This document shows positions 8,387 to 16,557 of a DNA stretch of 64,000 bases, piece after piece. Within the stretch, counting starts at the first letter, position 1; each line of letters opens with the position of its first letter. This DNA is from UKL13-2 sp036394575 (lineage in GTDB: Bacteria > Pseudomonadota > Gammaproteobacteria > Burkholderiales > Usitatibacteraceae), in the NCBI GenBank assembly GCA_036394575.1, contig DASWEY010000018.1, forward strand, positions 26,976 to 90,975, written 5' to 3'. The notes beneath the pieces were generated by a model that was not told where the DNA came from, did no database searches, and saw only the letters and a program-made list of their open reading frames with translations. The translations under genes and the position numbers were made by a program.

Positions 8387-10249
8387 CTAGCGCCCGCGCA
8401 TGAACAGCTTGTCGAGATCGCCCAGCGCGAATTGATACCAGGTCGGCCGCCCGTGGTTGCACTGGCCGGAGCGTTCGGTGGCTTCCATATCGCGCAGCAG
8501 GGCATTCATTTCCGGCACGGTCAGCATGCGATTGGCGCGCACCGAGCCATGGCAAGCCATGGTGCCGAGAATTTCATCGCGCTTGTCGGCCAGCGCGCGC
8601 GAGGCGCCGTGTTCGGCCAGATCATCGAGCAATTCGCGCAGCATGGCGTTGACGTCGAGCCCCGGCAGCATCGCCGGCACCGCGCGCACCGCAATTTCAG
8701 TGGGCGACAGGATGGCGAGGTCAAAACCCAGCTGAACAAAAAAATCGCGGTGGGCGTCGATCAACGGCAACTCGCGCGGCCCCACGGTCATCGCCAGCGG
8801 CGCGATCAGGGGTTGCGAGGCGAGCTGGTTGAGGTCGAGGGCCGTCTTCAATTGTTCATAAACGATGCGCTCATGCGCGGCATGCATATCGACCAGCACC
8901 AGGCCATCTTTGTTTTGCGCGAGGATGTAGATGCCGTGCAATTGCGCCAGGGCAAAACCCAGCGGCGGCATATCGCCGTCCGCGCGCGGCAACGGCGCAC
9001 CGGGCGACGATTCGCCCGCGGACTGCGCCGGGGCGCCGCGCAGGGCCGCGTAGAACGCCGTCGATTCGCGCACCGCCAGCGTGTTGAAGCCGCCCTGCTC
9101 GGCGCGCCGCCAATCGGTCTGCTCAAAACGCGGCGCGATGCCTGGCGGCATCGTGCCATAGGGTGCGGCACCCGCTGCGAAGCCGCCGCTGCCACCGCTG
9201 ACCCAGGCCCGGGGATCGGCGATCGCCGGCGAGGTCTCGGCCGCCGAGCGCGACAGCGCCTTGTTGAGGGCATGAAACACGAATTGATGCACTGCACGCG
9301 AATCGCGGAACCGCACTTCGGCCTTGGTCGGGTGCACATTGACATCGACCATGCCGGGATCGATATCGATGAACAGCGCATAGGCGGGCTGGCGCTGGTG
9401 GTGCAGCACATCGGCATAGGCTTCGCGGATGGCATGCGTCAGCAGCTTGTCGCGCACGAAGCGGCCATTGACGAACAGGTATTGGCGATCGCGCCCGGCG
9501 CGCGAATAGCGCGGCAGAGCAATCCAGCCGGCAATCGCAAACGCGGGCGTGCGTTCGTTGATTTCGACGCTGGCCTCGGCAAATTCTTCGCCCAGCACCG
9601 CGCGCATGCGGGTGGCGGCATCGCCGGCCGGATACAACCACAGGCGGCGGCCGTTGTGGGCCAGGCTGATCGCGACCTGCGGCACCGCGAGCGCGATGCG
9701 CAGCGCCATGTCCTCGCAATGGCCGAATTCGGTGGCTTCCGACTTCAGGAATTTTCGTCTGGCCGGCGTGTTGAAAAACAGGTCCTCGGCGGTGACCACG
9801 GTGCCGCGTTCCAGCGCCACCGGCTCCACCGCCGACAGCGCGCCGCCGATCGCTTCGACGGTCGCGCCGCGCGTGGCCGTTTGCGTACGGGTGGCGATGC
9901 TCAAGCGTGAGATCGCGGCCAGGCTGGCCAGGGCCTCGCCGCGAAAGCCGAGGCTGGCCACGCGTTCCAAATCGTCGAGCACGCGGATCTTGCTGGTGGC
10001 ATGGCGCGCCAGGGCCAGCGGCAATTCTTCGGCGACGATACCGTTGCCGTCGTCGCTGACGCGCAGGCGCTTGACGCCGCCCTGCAGCAAGTCGATCTCG
10101 ATGGCGCGCGCACCGGCGTCGAGGCTGTTCTCCAGCAATTCCTTGAGCGCCGCGGCCGGCCGCTCGACCACCTCGCCGGCGGCAATCTGGTTGATGAGCA
10201 GCTCGGGAAGTATGCGAATGGCGGTAGGCTGGGAAGACACGATGGGCAC
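8387..10249 (-). CDS. mutL: DNA mismatch repair protein MutL
   Basis: Links MutS recognition to strand incision. The GHKL ATPase domain has ELLENSLDAGA, DDGNGI and GFRGEALASL. The C-terminal domain contains DMHAAHERIVYE, which fits the DQHA(x)2E(x)4E endonuclease motif (Q to M) of nicking MutL proteins such as those of Pseudomonas and Neisseria, unlike E. coli MutL. CHGSVRANRML is also present. The start is uncertain: family alignment puts it near IRILPELLINQIAAGEVVERPA, so I use GTG at 10249 (GTG 10240 is possible). An ATG at 10387 gives 46 extra residues. No good ribosome site marks any choice. Confidence 0.93.
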   Translation of the reverse strand: MPIVSSQPTAIRILPELLINQIAAGEVVERPAAALKELLENSLDAGARAIEIDLLQGGVKRLRVSDDGNGIVAEELPLALARHATSKIRVLDDLERVASLGFRGEALASLAAISRLSIATRTQTATRGATVEAIGGALSAVEPVALERGTVVTAEDLFFNTPARRKFLKSEATEFGHCEDMALRIALAVPQVAISLAHNGRRLWLYPAGDAATRMRAVLGEEFAEASVEINERTPAFAIAGWIALPRYSRAGRDRQYLFVNGRFVRDKLLTHAIREAYADVLHHQRQPAYALFIDIDPGMVDVNVHPTKAEVRFRDSRAVHQFVFHALNKALSRSAAETSPAIADPRAWVSGGSGGFAAGAAPYGTMPPGIAPRFEQTDWRRAEQGGFNTLAVRESTAFYAALRGAPAQSAGESSPGAPLPRADGDMPPLGFALAQLHGIYILAQNKDGLVLVDMHAAHERIVYEQLKTALDLNQLASQPLIAPLAMTVGPRELPLIDAHRDFFVQLGFDLAILSPTEIAVRAVPAMLPGLDVNAMLRELLDDLAEHGASRALADKRDEILGTMACHGSVRANRMLTVPEMNALLRDMEATERSGQCNHGRPTWYQFALGDLDKLFMRGR

Positions 10250-10548
10250 AATGACGGGCGGTAGTATGGATGGTGGATAGGGTAGAAAGGGGCGGTGGAT
10301 GGGGGCGCAAAAGACGCCGTTGCCGTCCGCCATTCTAGCGGCTCGCGGCGGCGGCAACAGGACACCCCCGGCAAATTCCGCCGCCACAGCACAATCGGAC
10401 GCTTGACGGCGCCGGGCTTAGTGACTATGTTGATTGTCGCAAACGCAACAAAACAAAGAGATACAGCTGTTTCCGAAAGAAAATGTAAGCTGTACGTAAC
10501 CGCCATGGACGACAATCGGGGCACCTGCCCCAGCGAAAGATCGCCTCG

Positions 10549-13008
10549 TTGATAATCGATAACACTTCTCTCGAGTTCGCCGGGCGCGACAGCGATCCCG
10601 ATCCCGCGTCGGCCACGCGGGTGTCCCCGCAGGATCGCGCCCTCATCGCCCAGCACATCTTTGCCGAACAGGTACGGCTGCTGTACCGTTTTTCCCTGGT
10701 CGGCTATCTGGCCGAATTGCTGGTCACCTTCCTGCTTGGCGCGATCCTGTGGACCGAGCTCAGCAGCCGCCCGGAGTTGTTTGTCTGGTTCGCTACGGCC
10801 TCCCTGCTGATGATTGGCCGCTATGGCCTGTACAAGTTTTTCATTCGCAGCAACCCGGACACGACCGATCTGTCCAAATGGGAGCAGCGCTTTGTCGTCG
10901 GCAGCCTGCTGATGGCCATGTTGTGGGGCATCATGGGCTCATCCCTCTTGCCCAAGGCGGGCCCCACGCAATTGCCGGTAATGATGCTGGTGGCCCTGCT
11001 GTCCACTGGCGCGGTCGCCTATTATTCGCCGCATCGCACCCTGTTCGGCTATTCGACGTTCCTGTCCCTGCTGCCGATGGGCATCATGACCATGGGTTTC
11101 GGCGATCGCTACGGCTCATTGCTGGGCGCCGCCATCCTGGTGCTGATGGGCCTGCTGGTGGCCGTGCACAGCAAGGTCTACAAGGCGCTGGGCGATTCGC
11201 TGGCGGCGCGCTTCGACAATGTGCTGATCGCCCTGCGCCTGACCGAGGAGCAGGCGCGGGTGGCCTCCGCCAACAGGGCCCTGGAACAGGAAGCCAGCGA
11301 GCGACGCAAGGCCGAACGCGCCGAATTGCTGGCCCTGCAGCGGCTCAAGCTGCATCTGGAGCGCACCCCGCTGGGCGTGGTGGAATGGGACACGGAATTC
11401 CGCGTCTCGACCTGGAACCCCTCGGCCGAAGCGATCTTCGGCTTCAGCGCCGCCGAGGTGATCGGCGAATCGGCCTATACCTTGGTGCAGGGCGCCGAGG
11501 ACAGCGAGCGCATGGCCAGCATGTGGATGGAACTGATGCAGGCGCAAGGCTCGACGCGGGTGTCGCTGGCCAACCGCACCAAGCGCGGCGAGGTCATCCA
11601 TACCGAGTGGTACAACACGCCCCTGGTCGACGCGGAGGGCAATATCATCGGCGTGGCTTCCCTGGTGCAGGATGTCACCGAGCGGCTCAACACCGAGCGC
11701 ACCATCCACTATATGGCGCACCATGACGCGCTCACCGGCCTGCCCAACCGGCGGCTGATGCAGGACCGGCTCAATCAGGCGATCCTGCAGGCGCGCCGCC
11801 AGCAGAAGCATGTCGGCCTGCTGTTCGTCGACCTCGACCGTTTCAAGCTGGTCAACGACACCCTCGGTCACGAAACCGGGGACTATGTGCTGCGCGATAT
11901 CGCGCGGCGCCTGAGCAAAGTGGTGCGCGAAGGCGATACGGTGTCGCGCGAAGGCGGCGACGAGTTCGTGATCGTACTGCCCAACCTGGCCAAGCCGGAA
12001 GCCGCGCAGATCGTCGCCAACAAGGTGCTGATCGAATTGGCCAAACCGATCGACGTCTCCGGCCACGAACTGACGGTGACCGCCTCGATCGGCATTTCGC
12101 ATTACCCGAACGACGCCACCGATGTGCAGCAGTTGCTGAAACATGCCGATTCGGCCATGTACCAGGCCAAGGACTCCGGCCGCAATACCTCGCGCTTTTT
12201 CACCAGCGATCTCAACTTCCTGCTGTCCAAGCGGCTGGAGGTCGAATCGCGCCTGCGCCGCGGCATCGAGCGCAACGAATTTTTCCTGCGCTACCAGCCG
12301 CAGGTGGATCTGATCAGCGGCAGGATCGTCGGCCTCGAGGCGCTGCTGCGCTGGAACGATCCGCAGCACGGCGAAATTTTCCCCAAGGATTTCATTTCGG
12401 TCGCCGAGGAACTCGGCCTGATCGTGCCGCTGGGCGAATGGGTGTTTCGCAGCGCCTGCCAGCAGATCAAGCTATGGGAGCAGGCAGGCTATCGCGACCT
12501 GACGGTGTCGGTGAACATCTCGCCGCGCCAGTTCATCTCGCGCAAGCTGCTGCCCTCGATGAAATCCGCGCTGATGGAAACCGGCATCAATCCCGCCCAG
12601 CTCGACCTGGAAATCACCGAGACCATGGCGATGCGCAATCTCGAACAATCGATCGAAATCCTCACCGAACTGCGCCGCCTCGGCGCGACCGTGTCGATCG
12701 ACGATTTCGGCGTGGGCTACTCCTCGCTGGGCCAGTTGAAGCGCCTGCCCGCGAACACGCTCAAGATCGACCAGAGCTTCGTGTCGCAGATTCCGGAGGA
12801 TCCCAACAGCTGCTCGATCACCGAAGCGATCATCGCCATGGCCAAGCGTCTCAAGTTGCGCACGGTGGCCGAGGGTGTCGAACGGATCGAGCAGGTCGAA
12901 TTCCTGCGCGCCAACAGCTGCGATGCCTTCCAGGGTTATTTCTTCGCCAAACCGTTGACCGCTGTGGAAATCACCGAAATGCTGAAGGCGCAGTCGGTAC
13001 CCGCATAA
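10549..13008 (+). CDS. Membrane PAS-GGDEF-EAL cyclic-di-GMP protein
   Basis: An 819-residue candidate c-di-GMP turnover enzyme. A hydrophobic N-terminal part (about 45-220, several membrane helices) is followed by a short coiled coil rich in Glu/Arg (about 230-270), a PAS domain (about 270-385), a GGDEF domain and an EAL domain. The GGDEF motif is intact at 469-473, with an I-site REGD at 460-463 five residues before it, so product inhibition is plausible. The EAL motif (GLEALLRW, E597-L599) and DDFGVGYSS are intact. Both synthesis and hydrolysis are therefore possible. The start is TTG with no strong ribosome site. It is divergent from mutL and followed at once by a palindromic repeat. Confidence 0.9.
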   Translation: MIIDNTSLEFAGRDSDPDPASATRVSPQDRALIAQHIFAEQVRLLYRFSLVGYLAELLVTFLLGAILWTELSSRPELFVWFATASLLMIGRYGLYKFFIRSNPDTTDLSKWEQRFVVGSLLMAMLWGIMGSSLLPKAGPTQLPVMMLVALLSTGAVAYYSPHRTLFGYSTFLSLLPMGIMTMGFGDRYGSLLGAAILVLMGLLVAVHSKVYKALGDSLAARFDNVLIALRLTEEQARVASANRALEQEASERRKAERAELLALQRLKLHLERTPLGVVEWDTEFRVSTWNPSAEAIFGFSAAEVIGESAYTLVQGAEDSERMASMWMELMQAQGSTRVSLANRTKRGEVIHTEWYNTPLVDAEGNIIGVASLVQDVTERLNTERTIHYMAHHDALTGLPNRRLMQDRLNQAILQARRQQKHVGLLFVDLDRFKLVNDTLGHETGDYVLRDIARRLSKVVREGDTVSREGGDEFVIVLPNLAKPEAAQIVANKVLIELAKPIDVSGHELTVTASIGISHYPNDATDVQQLLKHADSAMYQAKDSGRNTSRFFTSDLNFLLSKRLEVESRLRRGIERNEFFLRYQPQVDLISGRIVGLEALLRWNDPQHGEIFPKDFISVAEELGLIVPLGEWVFRSACQQIKLWEQAGYRDLTVSVNISPRQFISRKLLPSMKSALMETGINPAQLDLEITETMAMRNLEQSIEILTELRRLGATVSIDDFGVGYSSLGQLKRLPANTLKIDQSFVSQIPEDPNSCSITEAIIAMAKRLKLRTVAEGVERIEQVEFLRANSCDAFQGYFFAKPLTAVEITEMLKAQSVPA

Positions 13009-13089
13009 AACACGCAGATCGCCATTTGGCGCGGCTCTTCAGGCAAAAACGCCTCAAAACCCGCGCCAGTGCTGGACTTTGTATTTTCA
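13007..13089. repeat. REP-like palindromic repeat, copy A
   Basis: An imperfect dyad starting at the GGDEF-EAL stop codon and ending just inside the amiC 3' end. The left arm is CAGATCGCCATTTGGCGCGG and the right arm CCCGCGCCAGTGCTGGACTT, around an inner GGCAAAAACGCC hairpin. The same layout occurs at 20129, 31237, 36938, 38621 and 53992. It lies between convergent genes, where it could act as a bidirectional terminator or mRNA stabiliser. Confidence 0.75.
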
Positions 13090-13090
13090 G

Positions 13091-14407
13091 TCAAGCCCGT
13101 GCCAGCGCCGGATTTTTCTTGAAATAGCCGCGGATGCCGTCGGCGATCGCCTCGGCCAGCTTGTTCTGATAGGCCGCGTCGCGCAGCTTGCGCTCTTCGT
13201 CCGGGTTGGAAATGAATGCGGTCTCGATCAGGATCGAGGGAATATCCGGCGCCTTCAGCACCGCGAAACCGGCCTGTTCGACCTGCGCCTTGTGCAGGCG
13301 GTTGATGCCGCCCATTTCCGCCAGCACCATCCGGCCGACCTTGAGGCTGTCGTTGATTTGCGCGGTCTGCGAAAGATCGAGCAGGGTACGCGCCAGATGT
13401 GTATCGCGAGTCTTCAGATTCACCCCGCCGATCAGATCTGCGTCGTTTTCCTTGTTGGCCAGCCAGCTGGCGGCCGTGGATGTTGCGCCGCGTTCGGACA
13501 GGGCAAACACGCTGGAGCCATGCGCCGCCGACTGCACAAAAGCATCAGCGTGCACGCTTACCAGCAGATCGGCGCGCAATTTGCGCGCGCGCTGCACGCG
13601 CATATGCAGGGGCACGAAAAAATCGGCGTCGCGGGTCAGGGCGACGCGGTATTGGGGGTCGTCGTCGAGTTTTTCCTTGAGCTTGCGCGCGATGACCAGC
13701 ACGATGTCTTTTTCACGCGTACCGCGGCGGCCGATCGCACCCGGGTCTTCGCCGCCGTGCCCCGGATCGAGCACCACCACGAAAGGGCGCGGCTTGGCGC
13801 GACCCTTGCCGTCGGCGGTTTTCGCGGCATTGTCGGGCTTGCCGTCGCGATTGGCGATGATGGCAGGCGCTTCCGGTGCCTTGGCGATCGTCCCCGGCAC
13901 CCCTGCCGCCGGCTCGGCCGGGCCAGGATCGCTGCCGGCATTCTTGCCGAAGGCGGCCACGTCTTCATTGAGCAGGGCCAACATCGGATCGCTGGCCTTG
14001 GCCGGATAGATGTCCAGCATCAGGCGGTGGCCGAATTCGCCGGCCGGGGGCACCGCGAATACCTGCGGCTTCACCTCCACCTTGAGATCGAGCACCACGC
14101 GAATCACATTGGCGCGATTGACGCCGACGCGCACCGCCTGGATGAAGGGATCATCCTTGCCGATCTTGTCGGCCAGTTCCTTCAGCGCCGGCCCCAGTTC
14201 GACATTCTCGATGTCGATGACCAGGCGCTCGGGTTCCTTGACGAAGAAATGCGTGTATTTAAGCGCGGTCGGCGACTCGAAGGTGACGCGGGTGTATTCG
14301 CTGGCCGGCCATACCCGCGTGCCGCTGATTTTCGCCGCCGCATAGGCGGGCGTTGCCAGCAAGGGCGACAGCAGCAGGGGCAGGGACAAGAACTGGCGAC
14401 GATTCAA
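13091..14407 (-). CDS. amiC: N-acetylmuramoyl-L-alanine amidase, AmiC type
   Basis: Periplasmic zinc amidase that cleaves peptidoglycan cross-links during cell separation. After a signal region (NRRQFLSLPLLLSPLLATPAYA, with an RR-x-F-L Tat-like motif as in E. coli AmiC) comes an AMIN domain, a Pro/Ala linker, and an Amidase_3 domain with LDPGHGGEDPGA, SVHADAF and ETAFISNPDEE holding the zinc and catalytic residues. The start is uncertain: I use TTG at 14407, placing the signal peptide at the N-terminus. The same frame is open to 14686, inside tsaE. It follows tsaE closely and probably shares its transcript. Confidence 0.9.
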   Translation of the reverse strand: MNRRQFLSLPLLLSPLLATPAYAAAKISGTRVWPASEYTRVTFESPTALKYTHFFVKEPERLVIDIENVELGPALKELADKIGKDDPFIQAVRVGVNRANVIRVVLDLKVEVKPQVFAVPPAGEFGHRLMLDIYPAKASDPMLALLNEDVAAFGKNAGSDPGPAEPAAGVPGTIAKAPEAPAIIANRDGKPDNAAKTADGKGRAKPRPFVVVLDPGHGGEDPGAIGRRGTREKDIVLVIARKLKEKLDDDPQYRVALTRDADFFVPLHMRVQRARKLRADLLVSVHADAFVQSAAHGSSVFALSERGATSTAASWLANKENDADLIGGVNLKTRDTHLARTLLDLSQTAQINDSLKVGRMVLAEMGGINRLHKAQVEQAGFAVLKAPDIPSILIETAFISNPDEERKLRDAAYQNKLAEAIADGIRGYFKKNPALARA

Positions 14408-14490
14408 CGCTGTACCGGCGCCCCGTTCGACGCTGACGCGCGCAATGGTCTGCGCGATTTCGGTGGAGGCCGCAGGCGGGGACGCTGCGC

Positions 14491-14961
14491 TCAGCGCAGC
14501 GCTGTCAGCAGCGTGCTGCCGCGAGTCGAGTATGCCTTCAACTGCGCCTGGCGCGCGTCCAGCGGGGTGGTCGAGAGCATGACTTTCACATCCGGCTGGG
14601 GCAGCAGGTCCTGGGCCATTTCCGGCCACTCGACGAGGCAAATGTTCGCCTCGTTGAATAAATCGCGAAATCCGGCTTCTTGCCATTCTTCGGGATCGCG
14701 GAAGCGATAAAAATCAAAGTGATACAAGTTTAAGCTAGAAACCATATAAAGTTCAACTAGTGCATAGGTCGGGCTTTTGACGCGCCCCCCGAAACCCAGC
14801 CCCCGCAGCAGGCCCCGAGCCAGGGTGGTCTTGCCGGCTCCCAGCTCGCCCGAGAGGTAAATGGTGGTGCCGGGCTGCAATAAGGGCGCCAGGCGCGTGC
14901 CCAGGGCGAGCGTCGCCGCCTCGTCGGGCAGATCGATAGTCAGAGGGGCTAATTCAGGCAT
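14491..14961 (-). CDS. tsaE: tRNA threonylcarbamoyladenosine biosynthesis protein TsaE
   Basis: ATPase of the TsaBDE complex that makes t6A37 in ANN-decoding tRNAs. The 156-residue protein has Walker A GELGAGKTT, the KSPTYALVELY segment, YHFDFYRFRDPEEW and LVEWPEMAQDLLP, all standard for TsaE. The codons for residues about 68-85 (14712-14765) are strikingly AT-rich (TTA, CTT, TCT, ATG, GTT) against GC-rich surroundings, although the encoded amino acids are normal for the family. amiC follows downstream. The divergent queG start lies only 16 nt from this ATG. Confidence 0.95.
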   Translation of the reverse strand: MPELAPLTIDLPDEAATLALGTRLAPLLQPGTTIYLSGELGAGKTTLARGLLRGLGFGGRVKSPTYALVELYMVSSLNLYHFDFYRFRDPEEWQEAGFRDLFNEANICLVEWPEMAQDLLPQPDVKVMLSTTPLDARQAQLKAYSTRGSTLLTALR

Positions 14962-14977
14962 CCGCTACACTCACCAC

Positions 14978-16081
14978 ATGGAAACAGGAATCAAACACGG
15001 GATGGACACCGGCATCGATTTTCAGGCGCTGGCATCCGACATCAAGGCCTGGGGACGCGAGCTCGGCTTTCAGGAACTCGGCATCAGCGACACCGAGCTC
15101 AGTACGGAAGAGGCGCAACTTCAGGCATGGCTGGACCGCGGCTATCACGGCGAGATGGATTATATGGCCCGCCACGGCACCGCGCGCGCGCGGCCCGCGC
15201 AGTTGGTGCCGGGCACGATACGCGTGATTTCGGTGCGCATGAACTATCTGGCGCCGGACGCGAAGGACAGCTGGGCGGTGATGGACGATGCCGAAGCCGC
15301 CTTCATTTCGCGTTACGCCCTGGGCCGCGACTATCACAAGGTGCTGCGCGCGCGGCTGCAATCGCTCGCCGACCGCATCGAGAACGCCGTCGGCGAATTT
15401 GCCTACCGGGTATTCACCGACAGCGCGCCGGTGATGGAAGTGGCGCTGGCGCGCAAGGCGGGCCTGGGCTGGCGCGGCAAGCACACTCTGCTGCTGTCGC
15501 GCGATGCGGGCTCGATGTTTTTCCTGGGCGAGCTCTACACCAATCTGCCCCTGCCTACCGACGGCGATACCAGCGCGCATTGCGGCACCTGCCATAAATG
15601 CATCGATATCTGCCCCACCCGGGCGATCGTGGCTCCCTACCAGCTCGATGCCCGACGCTGCATTTCCTATCTCACCATCGAGCATCCCGGCGCCATCCCG
15701 GAGCCGTTTCGCGAGGCCATGGGCAATCGCATTTACGGCTGCGACGATTGCCAGCTGGTATGCCCCTGGAACAAATACGCGCAGCTTGCCGGCGAGACCG
15801 ACTTCAAGATTCGCCATCACCTCGACGACATCACGTTGATCGAGTTGTTCGCCTGGACCGAGGCGGAGTTCAACGAACGCATGGCCGGCAGCGCCATTCG
15901 CCGCATCGGGCACGAACGCTGGCTGCGCAATATCGCGGTGGCGCTGGGCAATGCCTTGCGTGGCGAGCTGCCCGAGGAGCGAAAGGCGGCGCTGCGCCAG
16001 GCTCTGCAAACAAAGGCGGACCATGATTCCGTTATCGTGCGCGAGCATGTGCAATGGGCGCTCGCGGTCGCCCCGGTATAG
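14978..16081 (+). CDS. queG: Epoxyqueuosine reductase
   Basis: Cobalamin-dependent iron-sulfur enzyme performing the last step of queuosine synthesis in tRNA. The protein has the family N-terminus DIKAWGRELGFQELGIS, and two ferredoxin-like 4Fe-4S motifs, CGTCHKCIDICP and CDDCQLVCPWN, followed by a HEAT-like C-terminal region. I use ATG 14978 (METGIKHG, 367 residues); ATG 15002 is an equally reasonable start. The open frame extends upstream through tsaE, but those residues are unrelated. It is divergent from tsaE, another tRNA-modification gene. Confidence 0.95.
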   Translation: METGIKHGMDTGIDFQALASDIKAWGRELGFQELGISDTELSTEEAQLQAWLDRGYHGEMDYMARHGTARARPAQLVPGTIRVISVRMNYLAPDAKDSWAVMDDAEAAFISRYALGRDYHKVLRARLQSLADRIENAVGEFAYRVFTDSAPVMEVALARKAGLGWRGKHTLLLSRDAGSMFFLGELYTNLPLPTDGDTSAHCGTCHKCIDICPTRAIVAPYQLDARRCISYLTIEHPGAIPEPFREAMGNRIYGCDDCQLVCPWNKYAQLAGETDFKIRHHLDDITLIELFAWTEAEFNERMAGSAIRRIGHERWLRNIAVALGNALRGELPEERKAALRQALQTKADHDSVIVREHVQWALAVAPV

Positions 16082-16087
16082 TCCTGC

Positions 16088-16339
16088 TCAGTGAGCGTCA
16101 TGCGGCGTGCCGGGTGCGGCGGCAGGCGGCAAATTTGATTCGGCCGGTTTGGTCGGATAGCGATACCAGTAGATGCTGACGCCGCGCACGCGCGCCGCGG
16201 CCTCGATCGCACTTACCTTGGCGTAATCGGTTTCCTGGATTGGCGCGGCCGCCTTATCGGGCAGCCAGGCGCAGGCACCGAGCATCATGCAAATCGCGCA
16301 TGGCGTGCCCATGCCGAAGCCATCGATTCGTTTTTTCAT
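16088..16339 (-). CDS. Small predicted lipoprotein
   Basis: An 83-residue protein with a poor N-terminal signal (MKKRIDGFGMGTPCAICMML) ending in a lipobox-like LGAC, so Cys23 may be lipidated. The rest is a short Pro/Ala-rich chain with IYWYRYPTKPAE. A strong GGAGG ribosome site 6 nt before the ATG supports expression. It converges with queG at a distance of 6 nt. I do not recognise a family. Confidence 0.6.
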   Translation of the reverse strand: MKKRIDGFGMGTPCAICMMLGACAWLPDKAAAPIQETDYAKVSAIEAAARVRGVSIYWYRYPTKPAESNLPPAAAPGTPHDAH

Positions 16340-16557
16340 CGCGCCCTCCTTTGCGGTGGGAACCCCGTTTGCCGCGAGGCAGCTTCACCTTACGCCCCCG
16401 TACCGCGGGACACAAGTCCAGGCGACCGTCACTCTTCGCTGTCTGGCGGGACGGGACCCGGATCGATACGCCAGGCAGAAACGACTGCGCCATGCCGGAC
16501 GACATGGCGCAGCGGGACAGACATTCCGAATCAGGCGGCCGGAAATACGCCGGCAGG

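Noticed and set aside
13091..14686. Long amiC product starting inside tsaE
   Set aside because: The extra N-terminal residues have no family resemblance and would place the signal peptide deep in the protein.
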